The translations under genes and the position numbers were made by a program. DNA of 64,000 bases from an uncultured Flavobacteriaceae bacterium (GTDB lineage: Bacteria; Bacteroidota; Bacteroidia; Flavobacteriales; Flavobacteriaceae): the NCBI GenBank assembly GCA_947489085.1, contig CANLCJ010000001.1, positions 124,001-188,000 of the forward strand, given 5' to 3'. Below the pieces are notes generated by a model. It made no database searches. It was not told where the DNA came from and worked only from the letters and a program-made list of their open reading frames with translations. This document shows positions 1 through 8,811 of the stretch, one piece after another; position 1 is the first letter of the stretch, and each line of letters opens with the position of its first letter.

Positions 1-363
1 TAAATAACTTAATAGATTGCTTATTTGCTGAGAAATCATGGTAAGATTAAGCACGTCTGATATCATTATAAGCAACATGATATACATGAGCCATTTTATA
101 AATTTTGAAACAATTTTTACGGTATCAAAATTTAAATTTTTACCTTCTACCAATTCAATTTCGTTTAGTTTGTCGTCTAAGCGGTTTGCTTTAGCAATTT
201 TCAATGTTTTCTTTACAATGCGAACCACTAATTTTGTTACAAACCAACCTACTATTAGTATAACTAAAGCGCCTAAAACATTAGGAAATATTTTTGTAAT
301 TTCTATCCACATCGTGTTTAAAGAAGACAAGGCTACGTCTTTCCATTCTATTGCTTTATCCAT
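1..363 (-). CDS. MscS-type mechanosensitive channel, N-terminal part (cut by window edge)
   Basis: The minus strand reads open from an ATG at 363 to the window edge (121 codons). The product begins MDKAIEWKDVALSS and has a long hydrophobic helix around residues 25-47 (FPNVLGALVILIVGWFVTKL), then a charged KKTLKIAKANRLDDKLNE stretch and a second hydrophobic segment (KWLMYIMLLIMISDVL). This order, with a GW/VTK motif in the first helix, is typical of the conserved TM helix that precedes the pore domain in small-conductance mechanosensitive channels, which release solutes during hypo-osmotic shock. The pore and C-terminal domains lie outside the window, so the assignment is by N-terminal pattern only. 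It lies downstream of the 58-aa gene and the sigma factor on the same strand, probably in one transcript. Confidence 0.72.
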   Translation of the reverse strand, partial: MDKAIEWKDVALSSLNTMWIEITKIFPNVLGALVILIVGWFVTKLVVRIVKKTLKIAKANRLDDKLNEIELVEGKNLNFDTVKIVSKFIKWLMYIMLLIMISDVLNLTMISQQISNLLSYL

Positions 364-396
364 AAGTAATTAAAATTTGTTAGGGTTATACTTGGT

Positions 397-573
397 TTAT
401 TTTTTATCTCTTTTACTTATAACTGTTTCTATAACGTGGCCAATATTATAAGAAAATAAAGCAGCAAGTTCCATAATAAGTTTAGCCATTGCAATATCGC
501 TCATTACTTTTGCCTTTAGTTCCTTTGGAACTTCCTTAAGTGGTCGGTCTATTTTTGTAAACGGATTTTCCAT
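397..573 (-). CDS. Small conserved-looking protein (58 aa) between sigma factor and channel
   Basis: An ATG at 573 opens a 58-codon frame ending at a TAA at 397-399. It begins 4 bp after the sigma factor stop and ends about 33 bp before the channel start, so it fits tightly in a same-strand unit. The product starts MENPFTKIDRPLKEVPKELK, continues with a mildly hydrophobic helix (SDIAMAKLIMELAALFSYNI) and ends KRDKK. There is no signal peptide, no Cys, and one amphipathic or membrane-associated helix. The function is not recognised. Its place after an ECF sigma factor could mean a regulatory partner, but it lacks the usual anti-sigma ZAS zinc motif (HxxxCxxC), so that is only inference. Confidence 0.6.
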   Translation of the reverse strand: MENPFTKIDRPLKEVPKELKAKVMSDIAMAKLIMELAALFSYNIGHVIETVISKRDKK

Positions 574-577
574 GGTT

Positions 578-1150
578 TTAAAGGTTATTAGCGTAAATGT
601 CTATTAATTTATCTTTAGCTCTTTTTACTCTCATTTTTACGGCACTTTGCCCAATATCTAAAACAGTTCCTATTTCTTTAATTGTTAGATGGTCTTGATA
701 TTTTAATAATATTATCATTTTCTCGTCTGGCGCTAATAAATCCATTGCTTTTTTTAGCTTATCAACACGCATGCTGAGAAATTCATTGTCTTCTAATTCT
801 GTATCAGAAACATTTTCTATATCTGTATAATCTACAGATTTTTTTTCAATTTTTTTGGCAGTATTTCGAGTTACAAAATTTACGCAATGGTTATAAGTAA
901 ATGCATATAACCAAGTGGAAAATTTCGATTTCCCTTTAAAACTACCCAGTTTAACAAAAAGCTTTAAAAATACATCTTGTGTTAAATCTTTAGCTTCGTC
1001 TTCGTCTCTTGCAAAACCATAACATTTATTATAAACTAATGTTGCATACTTATCGTATAAAACCTCAAAAAGTAATGTGTCGTTACTTTCTACTATAGTT
1101 TTTACCAGATCTTCGTCTGATCTTTCAGCAATGTTATCGAGGGTTTTCAA
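578..1150 (-). CDS. ECF-type RNA polymerase sigma factor
   Basis: This 190-aa protein has the two-domain layout of sigma-70 group 4 factors. Region 2 (about residues 25-95) contains the DEDEAKDLTQDVFLKLF and KFSTWLYAFTYNHCVNF motifs that bind core polymerase and melt the -10 element. Region 4 (about 130-185) carries the helix-turn-helix LTIKEIGTVLDIGQSAVKMR that reads the -35 element. The two are joined by an acidic linker (ENVSDTELEDNEF). No in-frame ATG exists between the upstream stop and region 2, so the start is probably the TTG at 1150. The next two genes follow on the same strand (4-bp gap, then about 33 bp). No obvious anti-sigma factor is adjacent. Family assignment is secure; target genes are unknown. 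Confidence 0.9.
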   Translation of the reverse strand: MKTLDNIAERSDEDLVKTIVESNDTLLFEVLYDKYATLVYNKCYGFARDEDEAKDLTQDVFLKLFVKLGSFKGKSKFSTWLYAFTYNHCVNFVTRNTAKKIEKKSVDYTDIENVSDTELEDNEFLSMRVDKLKKAMDLLAPDEKMIILLKYQDHLTIKEIGTVLDIGQSAVKMRVKRAKDKLIDIYANNL

Positions 1151-1321
1151 GTAGTAGTCTTTACTAATTTAACAGTTGATAGTTTTAAGACACATAACTA
1201 TTTGTATAGTCACATCTTTTACAAAAGAAAATAAAAATTAGTGAAAAAACCTTCTGAGTTAATAATAATTCAACTTTGTTAACAAGTTAAATCTTTCGGT
1301 TGTAATAATTGTATTTTAGCG

Positions 1322-2167
1322 CTATTGAAAGACGTAGGTAGTTCTCACGACTTGAGACAATCTAAAATAACCAAAGGCATAATTATCTGGATTAGAAATA
1401 TTGATACAATTACCTCTTAAAGATGCAGGGATAGTTCCAAAGGGATTGGCTGCACTTTCAAATTGATCTATAAGTATTTCTAAATAATTAAAGTTTTGGC
1501 GCGAAACACCGTGAAACTCTATAAAGGCAACATCTCCGGGGGCAAATTCTCGAATGTTATTGTCTTCATCGTCTTCTTTTTCGAAAAATACTTCTAATCT
1601 GTTACCGTTTGTAAATTCATCAGAGAATGTTAATAGTTCGGGGAGAAGGTCGCCTTGGGCTTCGAATCTAAAAAAATAGAAGTTATCTTCATCTGGAGGA
1701 TCTCTAAAAAAGAGGTCTACGGCAAGCGCTTCGTCATTAAACCCACTTTCTCTGGACTGGCTAATTTCGTCTATATCTGGTACAGAAGTCATGGTTTCTT
1801 CAGCTCTGTAGATTTCTCCTAAGTAGTTTATTTCTAAAGTGTAAGTGTTATTTAAAACAGGTGTAAAATTAGAGGTTGTGTAAGTGCCGTCTTCTTGATC
1901 TGTAAAAACAATTGTTTCGCCAGAGTTAGTGTTGGTAATTTGTACAGAGGCGCCAATTACACTGGTATCTGATAAGTTATCGAAAAAAGGGGTGGATGTA
2001 CTTAGTAAGATAACTTGTTCGTTACCTAAAGAACCCTTTTCCCAGTCTATAGAAGCCTCTACCACTAATCTTGGTGGGGCAGTAGGTACATCTACATCTA
2101 CCACGTCTGTACATGAAAACGTTACCATGGAGAGCATACTTAGTATTATGTAATTAATGATACGCAT
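1322..2167 (-). CDS. DUF4249 family lipoprotein (partner of TonB-dependent receptor)
   Basis: This 281-aa protein starts with a lipoprotein signal (MRIINYIILSMLSMVTFSC, lipidation Cys at residue 19) followed by TDVVDVDVPTAPPRLVVEASIDW. A conserved start of the form V-D-pho-P and a VVEA(S/W)I segment is characteristic of DUF4249 proteins of Bacteroidota. The middle holds a beta-rich region resembling carboxypeptidase-regulatory folds (GASVQITNTNSGETIVFTDQEDGTY). It starts 3 bp after the stop of the TonB-dependent receptor, so the two are co-transcribed. By analogy with other receptor/lipoprotein pairs it may act at the outer membrane as a lid or ligand-capture subunit. The substrate cannot be told. 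Length is at the short end for the family. Confidence 0.82.
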   Translation of the reverse strand: MRIINYIILSMLSMVTFSCTDVVDVDVPTAPPRLVVEASIDWEKGSLGNEQVILLSTSTPFFDNLSDTSVIGASVQITNTNSGETIVFTDQEDGTYTTSNFTPVLNNTYTLEINYLGEIYRAEETMTSVPDIDEISQSRESGFNDEALAVDLFFRDPPDEDNFYFFRFEAQGDLLPELLTFSDEFTNGNRLEVFFEKEDDEDNNIREFAPGDVAFIEFHGVSRQNFNYLEILIDQFESAANPFGTIPASLRGNCINISNPDNYAFGYFRLSQVVRTTYVFQ

Positions 2168-2170
2168 AAG

Positions 2171-4540
2171 TTAAAATTTAAAATTATAAGATACAGAGGG
2201 TACAATACCAAAAATAGCAGTACGAGTAGCTTCGTTTGCACCAGTTTCTCTGTTTTGACCAAAGGCAATCGAAGCTGCATTTCTTCGGTTATAGATATTG
2301 TAAATACCAAAAACCCATTCGCCTTTCCATCTATTATCTGGTTTTTTATTGGGCACGTATGTCGCTGAAACGTCTATTCTGTGATAAGCTGTTAATCTAC
2401 TTTCGTTTCTACTAGAAAAATTAGGTACATTAATACCTTCAAAAACAAACTGCCCATCTGGGAATGTTACTGGGCGTCCAGTTTGATAAATAATATTAGC
2501 TCCAAAATTCCATTTTTTGTTGAATTGGTAACTTCCAGTTAAGGATATGTCGTGTGTTCTATCGTGTGCAGCATAGTACCAATCTCCATTGTTAATTCCT
2601 GGGCCGCCAGCGGCACCTCCGGGGGTTCTTTGTTCTGCTCTAGAAATAGTATAAGCTAACCACCCTGTAAAATCACCTTTAGTTTTTTTAAATAAAAACT
2701 CTAAACCGTAAGCACGCAGTTCGCCATTTAAAATTTCGGTTTCTATAGTGTTTTGCCCAATTAAATCTGAGCCGTCTACATAATCTATTCTATTAGCTAC
2801 TGTTTTGTAGTAAGCTTCAATTTCTAAAGAGTAGGTTTTAGCTTTAAAGTTTCTAAAATAACCAATAGCGTATTGATCGGATAATTGTGGCTTTATAAAT
2901 TTACCGCTAGGTGCCCAAACATCTAAAGGGGTTACAGAAATAGTATTAGATAGCAAATGGATGTATTGTGCTGTTCTACTATACCCTGCTTTTACAGATG
3001 TATTATCGTTAAATTGATATGCCATTGCTAACCGTGGTTCTAAATTATTAAAACGTTCTATGGTTTCGTTAGTATCAAAATCTGTAACGCCAATAACATT
3101 ACCTTCTTCGTAAACGCCTAGAGTTTCGTTGTAAACCACGGGTTGGTTGTTTTCGTAATTAAATAGCGGTTGCCCACCAAGTCTATTAAAATTGCTAAAC
3201 CGCAACCCGAACGTGGCGGTTAATTTTTTAGACACTTTATATTCTGCACTTGTGTATATACCACTTTCTAAGGCACGTTTTGGATCTAATATCAGGCGAT
3301 TTATAGACGATGCGGGGGAGGTAGGGTTAATTTCTCCAGGATTGAAATCGTAATAAATTGAGTTTAAACCAAAATTAAGTTTTAGCTTATTGCTTTTAAA
3401 ATAACTCAAATCGTACTTTATATTATAATTTATAATTTCAGAAAGCCAATCGAAGTCAAAAGCTATGAAATCTAGTTGATAGTCGTAATCGCTATATACT
3501 AAAGACAGGTTAGAAAATAACTTATCGTTAAAAATATGATTCCACCTTAAACTACCAGAAGCATTACCATAGGCACTAAAAAAATTGGCACCAAAATTAA
3601 AGTCATCTCTGCCAAAGTAACCAGATAGATATAATTTGTTTTTGGAATTAATGTTATAATTGGTTTTTAAATTCAAATCGTAAAAAGAAGCGCTGTTATC
3701 TTGATTTGCGGCTTGAAGAAATAAATGTGCATAAGATGCTCTACCTGCAATTAAAAAAGAGCCTTTGTCTTTAAAAACAGGACCTTCCGCAGATAACCGA
3801 CTGGATATTGCGCCTATACCACCGTTAAGCTCGAAGTTTTTACTATTACCGTCTTTTTGTCTAACATCTAAAACGGAAGAGACACGACCTCCAAACTGTG
3901 CGGGAATGCCACCTTTGTAAAGCTTAACATCTTTTATAGCATCTGCATTAAATACAGAAAAGAACCCAAATAAATGCGAGGTGTTGTATATAATGCCTTC
4001 GTCTAGTAATACTAAATTTTGGTCGGCAGCACCACCTCTAACATTAAACCCCGCAGAGCCTTCTCCTGTATTGGTAACACCAGGCAAGAGTTGTATGGAT
4101 TTTATAATATCTACTTCGCCCAGCACTACTGGTATTTTTTTTATGGTTTCAGATTTTAATTTTGAAACACTCATTTGTGGACTTTTTATGTTAACCCGTT
4201 CAGATTCTTCTGCAACAATTACAACCTCTTCAAGCTCGGTAGAGGCCGCTTTAAGTTCTATATTCAGTTTGTTGTTATTTTGTAGTGTAATGGTTTTAGT
4301 AAACGTGGAGAATCCTATATAAGATACAATTATATTATACGTGTTGGCTTTGGCGGTTAGCGAATAAAACCCATACTCGTTTGTAATGGTTCCTGTGCTG
4401 GTGTTTTCTAAAAATACAGAAGCTCCAAAAATAGTTTCTCCATTTTCAGCATTTGTAATTATACCACTAATAGTGTGTTTGTTTTGGGCAAAACTAAGGC
4501 TTACAAAAAGTATAAAATAGCATAATCGAATAGTATTCAT
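2171..4540 (-). CDS. TonB-dependent outer-membrane receptor with N-terminal CarboxypepD-like domain
   Basis: This 789-aa protein has a signal peptide (residues 1-18, ending SLSFAQ), a carboxypeptidase-regulatory-like beta-sandwich (about 22-105, SGIITNAENGETIFGASVFLE...GFYSL), a plug domain (about 120-230, with LPGVTNTGEGSAGFNVRGG and the LLDEG element) and a 22-strand type barrel to the C-terminal aromatic residue (SYNFKF). TonB-dependent receptors of this shape import siderophores, cobalamin, metals or glycans across the outer membrane using proton-motive force delivered by TonB. The partner immediately downstream is a DUF4249 lipoprotein rather than a SusD, so this is not a classical glycan-utilisation pair. 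No riboswitch-like leader or Fur-type box was recognised in the 226 bp upstream, so the ligand is unknown. Confidence 0.9.
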   Translation of the reverse strand: MNTIRLCYFILFVSLSFAQNKHTISGIITNAENGETIFGASVFLENTSTGTITNEYGFYSLTAKANTYNIIVSYIGFSTFTKTITLQNNNKLNIELKAASTELEEVVIVAEESERVNIKSPQMSVSKLKSETIKKIPVVLGEVDIIKSIQLLPGVTNTGEGSAGFNVRGGAADQNLVLLDEGIIYNTSHLFGFFSVFNADAIKDVKLYKGGIPAQFGGRVSSVLDVRQKDGNSKNFELNGGIGAISSRLSAEGPVFKDKGSFLIAGRASYAHLFLQAANQDNSASFYDLNLKTNYNINSKNKLYLSGYFGRDDFNFGANFFSAYGNASGSLRWNHIFNDKLFSNLSLVYSDYDYQLDFIAFDFDWLSEIINYNIKYDLSYFKSNKLKLNFGLNSIYYDFNPGEINPTSPASSINRLILDPKRALESGIYTSAEYKVSKKLTATFGLRFSNFNRLGGQPLFNYENNQPVVYNETLGVYEEGNVIGVTDFDTNETIERFNNLEPRLAMAYQFNDNTSVKAGYSRTAQYIHLLSNTISVTPLDVWAPSGKFIKPQLSDQYAIGYFRNFKAKTYSLEIEAYYKTVANRIDYVDGSDLIGQNTIETEILNGELRAYGLEFLFKKTKGDFTGWLAYTISRAEQRTPGGAAGGPGINNGDWYYAAHDRTHDISLTGSYQFNKKWNFGANIIYQTGRPVTFPDGQFVFEGINVPNFSSRNESRLTAYHRIDVSATYVPNKKPDNRWKGEWVFGIYNIYNRRNAASIAFGQNRETGANEATRTAIFGIVPSVSYNFKF

Positions 4541-4720
4541 AGAAGCAATTTAAGTCCTACAAAACTAAGCAATTATATGGCCTTTAGTTGATTGAAAATT
4601 ATAAAATAATCAATGTTTAACATAGTCTTTGTGTGCTAAAGAAACTATGTTGCGATTTAGGTTTAATTTTTAGAGTTTAGGCAAATACTAATCGCATGCC
4701 ATGCATTTTAATTTGAACAC

Positions 4721-4748
4721 AAAAAAAGCCTACCGAAGTAAGCTTTTT
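4721..4748 (-). terminator. Rho-independent terminator of purA
   Basis: On the minus strand the sequence AAAAAGCTTAC-TTCG-GTAGGCTTTTTTT forms a stem with one mismatch and a TTCG tetraloop followed by seven T residues. It lies 19 bp after the purA stop. Confidence 0.8.
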
Positions 4749-4766
4749 AAAATTGAAAGTAATATG

Positions 4767-6041
4767 TTATTTTCTAAAAATAGTTTGTTTTCGATCTGGT
4801 CCTACAGAAACTATGGTGATTGGAATTTCTAACTCTTTTTCTAAAAAGGAAATATAATCATTTAATGCTTTAGGAAATTGAGAAGCCTCGCTCATTTCTG
4901 TTAAATCTTCACTCCAGCCTTCAAATTCTGTGTATATAGGACTTACGTTTTCAGGCTCTATATTGTAAGGTAGGTGGTGTATAACCTCTCCTTTATACTT
5001 ATAGCCAGTACATACTTTTAAGGTTTTAAAACCAGAAAGCACATCGCCTTTCATCATCATTAACTGTGTTACACCGTTAACTTGACATGCGTATTTTAAA
5101 GCGATTAAATCTAGCCAACCACAACGTCTAGGACGTCCTGTTGTGGCACCAAATTCGTTACCAACTTTTGCCATTGTAGCACCGTCTTCATCAAACAACT
5201 CGGTAGGGAATGGGCCAGAACCTACACGCGTAGTGTATGCTTTAAATATACCAAATACTTCTCCTATTTGGTTTGGCGCAACACCTAAACCAGTACAAGC
5301 TCCTGCGGCGGTAGTATTACTTGAGGTTACAAATGGATAAGTACCAAAATCGATATCTAATAGAGACCCTTGAGCGCCTTCTGCTAAAATGGTTTTCTTT
5401 TCTTTTTGAGCCTGATATACGTATTCTTCAGAATCGATAAACTTTAAAGACTTTAAAACGTCTATGGCTTCAAAGAATTTTTGCTCTCTCTCTTCTAAAT
5501 TGTAATCTATATCCACGTTGTAATAGGCTATCATAGATTCGTGCTTGTCTGCAAGGGTTCTATAACGTTCTTTCCAATCGCTTAATTCTAAATCTCCAAC
5601 ACGCAAACCATTTCTTCCAGTTTTGTCCATGTAAGTGGGGCCAATACCTTTTAGTGTAGAACCGATTTTAGCTTTTCCTTTAGAGGCTTCGCTAGCGGCA
5701 TCTAGTAAACAATGTGTTGGTAATATTATATGTGCTTTTCTTGAAATGAATAAGGTTTTTCTGTAATCTATACCTTGAGCTTCAAGTTTATCTAATTCAT
5801 CTTTAAAAATAACAGGATCTATAACCACGCCGTTACCTACCAAATTGATGGCGTCGTCGTGGAAAATTCCAGAAGGAATAGTATGTAAAACGTGTTTTTT
5901 ACCGTTAAATACTAAAGTATGTCCTGCATTGGGACCACCTTGAAAACGTGCTATTATATTGTAATTATTAGTTAATACGTCGACAATTTTTCCCTTGCCT
6001 TCGTCTCCCCATTGTAATCCTAGTAGTAAATCTACTGCCAT
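4767..6041 (-). CDS. purA: Adenylosuccinate synthetase
   Basis: This 424-aa protein joins IMP and aspartate, using GTP, to make adenylosuccinate, the first committed step from IMP to AMP. Seen in the sequence are the N-terminal GTP-binding loop LGLQWGDEGKGKIVD, with catalytic Asp and IMP/Mg-binding residues, RFQGGPNAGHT with the catalytic His, GIGPTYMDKTGR, and the C-terminal NKxD-like GTP specificity region SVGPDRKQTIF. Length matches the bacterial enzyme. The ATG at 6041 places the GDEGKGK loop at its normal position. The gene lies 12 bp after the Fur-family gene and ends at its own terminator, so it is the last gene of the rdgB-rel-fur-purA cluster. In other bacteria PurA activity is inhibited by ppGpp, which fits the company of a RelA/SpoT enzyme. 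Confidence 0.98.
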   Translation of the reverse strand: MAVDLLLGLQWGDEGKGKIVDVLTNNYNIIARFQGGPNAGHTLVFNGKKHVLHTIPSGIFHDDAINLVGNGVVIDPVIFKDELDKLEAQGIDYRKTLFISRKAHIILPTHCLLDAASEASKGKAKIGSTLKGIGPTYMDKTGRNGLRVGDLELSDWKERYRTLADKHESMIAYYNVDIDYNLEEREQKFFEAIDVLKSLKFIDSEEYVYQAQKEKKTILAEGAQGSLLDIDFGTYPFVTSSNTTAAGACTGLGVAPNQIGEVFGIFKAYTTRVGSGPFPTELFDEDGATMAKVGNEFGATTGRPRRCGWLDLIALKYACQVNGVTQLMMMKGDVLSGFKTLKVCTGYKYKGEVIHHLPYNIEPENVSPIYTEFEGWSEDLTEMSEASQFPKALNDYISFLEKELEIPITIVSVGPDRKQTIFRK

Positions 6042-6053
6042 TGTAATATAAAA

Positions 6054-6524
6054 TTAGTTAGTCTCCTTATCGTTTTCTGGAGATTTTCGATTTCCGTAAA
6101 AATAAAGTGAATGGTTATTTATTTCAATATTGAAGATGTCTTCAATAGTTTTTTTTATAGACTGTATTCTTGGGTCGCAAAACTCAATAACCTCTCCTGT
6201 ATCTGTAAGGATAACATGATCGTGTTGCCTATCAAAATATGATTTTTCGTAATGCGCTTGATTTTGTCCAAATTGGTGCTTTCTAACCAAGCCACACTCC
6301 AAGAGTAATTCTATGGTGTTGTATAATGTTGCTCGAGATACCCTATACTTTTTATTTTTCATATTAAGGTATAGCGATTCTATGTCAAAATGCTCATCGC
6401 TATTGTATATTTCTTGTAAAATAGCGTAGCGTTCAGGCGTTTTTCGATGTTTTTTCGTTTCAAGAAAGGTTGTAAAAACCTTTTTTACAGTCTCTTGATT
6501 TTTATTTTCTGTAGTCGAATCCAT
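6054..6524 (-). CDS. Fur-family transcriptional regulator
   Basis: This 156-aa protein has the N-terminal winged helix of ferric-uptake-type regulators (about residues 20-90, [24 protein letters not shown] and the recognition helix [20 protein letters not shown]) and a C-terminal dimerisation domain with the metal-site segment [17 protein letters not shown] and a later ENDKET tail. Fur-type proteins repress iron, peroxide or zinc response genes. Unlike typical Fur or PerR, the CxxC structural zinc pair is absent: the usual CxxCG position reads LTDTG, and no C-terminal Cys pair is present. It may therefore fold without structural zinc. It sits 26 bp after the RelA/SpoT gene and 12 bp before purA. 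Family is certain, but Fur versus PerR identity is not. Confidence 0.9.
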   Translation of the reverse strand: MDSTTENKNQETVKKVFTTFLETKKHRKTPERYAILQEIYNSDEHFDIESLYLNMKNKKYRVSRATLYNTIELLLECGLVRKHQFGQNQAHYEKSYFDRQHDHVILTDTGEVIEFCDPRIQSIKKTIEDIFNIEINNHSLYFYGNRKSPENDKETN

Positions 6525-6549
6525 AATTGCGAGGCAAATTTACACTTTT

Positions 6550-8769
6550 TTAAATTCTGGAAACCTTATCTATACCATTAATTTTTTTAAGTTTCTCTAA
6601 TATGCGTTTTAAAAGGGCTTTATTTTTAACAACAAGCTTTATTTTACCTGAAAATAAACCATCGTCTGTCTCAAAATTCAGGCTTTTCATGTTAACGTGC
6701 ATGTTGTTAGAAATAACTGCTGTAATATCGCTAACCAGACCCAATTGGTCTATTCCAGAAATGGTAATTTCTGTAGCGTATTCTTGTTGTGTGGAATCTA
6801 TCCACTTAGCTATCATAATACGATAGGCGTAGTTGGAGCGCAAACTTAGCGCATTAGGGCAGTTGTGTTTGTGTACTTTTATGCCTTCGGATACGGTTAG
6901 GAAACCAAAAACATCGTCTCCAGGTATGGGGTTGCAGCAATTGGAAAGTTTATAATCGAGTTTTTCTTCTTCTTTACCAAAAACAAGAGAATCGTAATTA
7001 GATGTAATTTCTTCTTTATCGAGCTCTTCTTTAGAAATAGACTGTTTTCTAGAAATCTTGTTTTTAATAAAACTCATTAAAACGTTATTTCTAGACGATG
7101 CAAAGTCTTTTAGCATGGTATTGTCTATAGAGCCAATGCCAACGCGATAAAATAAATCTAAACTTGTTTTTAAGTTAAAATGGCGTACCAAATCGTTTAC
7201 GGAAGACTCATTAAGAGTAATTTTAAGTTGTTTTAGTTTGCGTCTTAAAATTTCTTTGCCTTCTTCTCCAACAAGTTTTCGGTCTTCTTTTAGTGCCGAT
7301 TTTATTTTTACTCTGGCTCTAGCTGTAGTGGCATAATTTAGCCAGTTGGCATTTGGTTTTGCGCTGTTAGAGGTTACTACATCTACTTGGTCTCCGCTTT
7401 GTAGCTCGTGGCTTAGCGGTACCAATTTGTTATTTACTTTAGCGCCTCTGGTTTTCATACCAATTTCGGTATGGATGTGGAATGCAAAATCTAATGCTGT
7501 AGCTCCTTTTGGCAACGATTTTAGTTCGCCTTTGGGGGTAAATACAAATATTTCTTTAGCATAGAGATTGAGCTTAAATTGCTCAACAAAATCTACAGCA
7601 TTCATAGTTGGGTTTTCTAAAGCTTCTTGTAACCTGTTTATCCAAGTTTCTAGATTGTCTTCTTTTTCACCTTGTTGCTTGTATTTGTAGTGCGCAGCAT
7701 AGCCTTTTTCGGCAATTTCGTTCATGCGCTCACTACGAATTTGTACTTCTACCCAGTTGCCTTTTGGCCCCATAACAGTAATGTGCAAAGCTTCGTAACC
7801 TGTGCCTTTGGGAGAAGATATCCAGTCTCTAAGCCGAAGCGGATTGGGTCTAAAATGGTCGGTAACTATAGAGTAAATTTTCCAAGCTAAAAACTTTTCG
7901 TTATAGTCTTCGCATTTGTAAATAATTCGAATGGCAAATTTATCGTAAACCTCGTCGAAAGCAACACCTTGGTTAAGCATTTTTCGTCGTATGGAAAAGA
8001 TAGATTTTGGACGTCCTTTTATGGTGTATTCAAAATCTTCTTTATCTAAAGAATTTTTAATAACGCCACTAAACTGTTCTATATACAAATCTTGTTCTTC
8101 TTTACTTTCCTTAATTTTATTAAGGATGTCTTTAAAAACTTCTGGTTCTGTATATTTAAGTGCGAGGTCTTCTAATTCTGTTTTTATGTTATAGAGCCCT
8201 ATTCTATGAGCTAGAGGGGCATAAATATATAAGGTTTCAGAGGCTATTTTAACTTGCTTATCTGGACGCATGGCATCCATAGTTTGCATGTTGTGTAAGC
8301 GGTCTGCTATTTTAATAATAATAACGCGAACATCATCATTTAACGTTAATAGCATTTTACGGAAATTCTCTGCTTGCAACGAGACATCCATGTCCTTTTC
8401 TTTGCTTAAAGACGATATTTTGGTAAGGCCGTCTACAATTCGGGCTACGGTTTCACCAAATAGTTGTTCTATATCGTTAATGGTATAATCATCGCAATCT
8501 TCAACAACATCATGTAAAAGTGCAGCAGCTATAGATGTGGCATCTAAACCAATTTCTTCGGCTACAATTTTAGCAACTGCAAGAGGATGAAATATATAGG
8601 CTTCTCCAGATTTACGGCGCTGTGTCTTATGGCCATCTAGAGCGACTTCGAAAGCTTTTCTAATGAGTTTTTTATCCTCATCGGAAAGTGTAGTATAGCT
8701 TACCTTTAAAAGCTGCTTGTAAGCATTAGCAATTGCTGCATTTTCTTTTTCGATGTATTCTTCAGTCAT
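6550..8769 (-). CDS. Bifunctional (p)ppGpp synthetase/hydrolase, RelA/SpoT family
   Basis: This 739-aa protein has the full long-RSH architecture: an HD hydrolase domain (about 50-200, with HPLAVAKIVAEE, LLHDVVED and RLHNM keeping the metal-binding His and Asp), a synthetase domain (about 240-370, KGRPKSIFSIRRKM and FAIRIIY), a TGS domain (about 400-465, FTPKGELKSLPKGATALDFA), a helical region and a C-terminal ACT domain (about 665-739). Because the HD motif is intact, the enzyme should both make and degrade (p)ppGpp, the stringent-response alarmone. It is probably the main RSH of the organism, though others may lie outside the window. It is transcribed with rdgB upstream and the Fur-family gene and purA downstream, with short gaps (26-43 bp). 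Confidence 0.97.
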   Translation of the reverse strand: MTEEYIEKENAAIANAYKQLLKVSYTTLSDEDKKLIRKAFEVALDGHKTQRRKSGEAYIFHPLAVAKIVAEEIGLDATSIAAALLHDVVEDCDDYTINDIEQLFGETVARIVDGLTKISSLSKEKDMDVSLQAENFRKMLLTLNDDVRVIIIKIADRLHNMQTMDAMRPDKQVKIASETLYIYAPLAHRIGLYNIKTELEDLALKYTEPEVFKDILNKIKESKEEQDLYIEQFSGVIKNSLDKEDFEYTIKGRPKSIFSIRRKMLNQGVAFDEVYDKFAIRIIYKCEDYNEKFLAWKIYSIVTDHFRPNPLRLRDWISSPKGTGYEALHITVMGPKGNWVEVQIRSERMNEIAEKGYAAHYKYKQQGEKEDNLETWINRLQEALENPTMNAVDFVEQFKLNLYAKEIFVFTPKGELKSLPKGATALDFAFHIHTEIGMKTRGAKVNNKLVPLSHELQSGDQVDVVTSNSAKPNANWLNYATTARARVKIKSALKEDRKLVGEEGKEILRRKLKQLKITLNESSVNDLVRHFNLKTSLDLFYRVGIGSIDNTMLKDFASSRNNVLMSFIKNKISRKQSISKEELDKEEITSNYDSLVFGKEEEKLDYKLSNCCNPIPGDDVFGFLTVSEGIKVHKHNCPNALSLRSNYAYRIMIAKWIDSTQQEYATEITISGIDQLGLVSDITAVISNNMHVNMKSLNFETDDGLFSGKIKLVVKNKALLKRILEKLKKINGIDKVSRI

Positions 8770-8811
8770 CTAATAAAAGTAAGATAATCGCCTGTAATAG
8801 GCAATACTGTT

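Noticed and set aside
38-373. A 111-codon plus-strand frame at the left edge
   Set aside because: It is the antisense shadow of the MscS-type channel gene, whose minus-strand product has clear membrane helices.
4541-4720. Possible cobalamin or other riboswitch upstream of the TonB-dependent receptor
   Set aside because: No B12-box-like sequence or extended conserved structure was recognised in the 226 bp.
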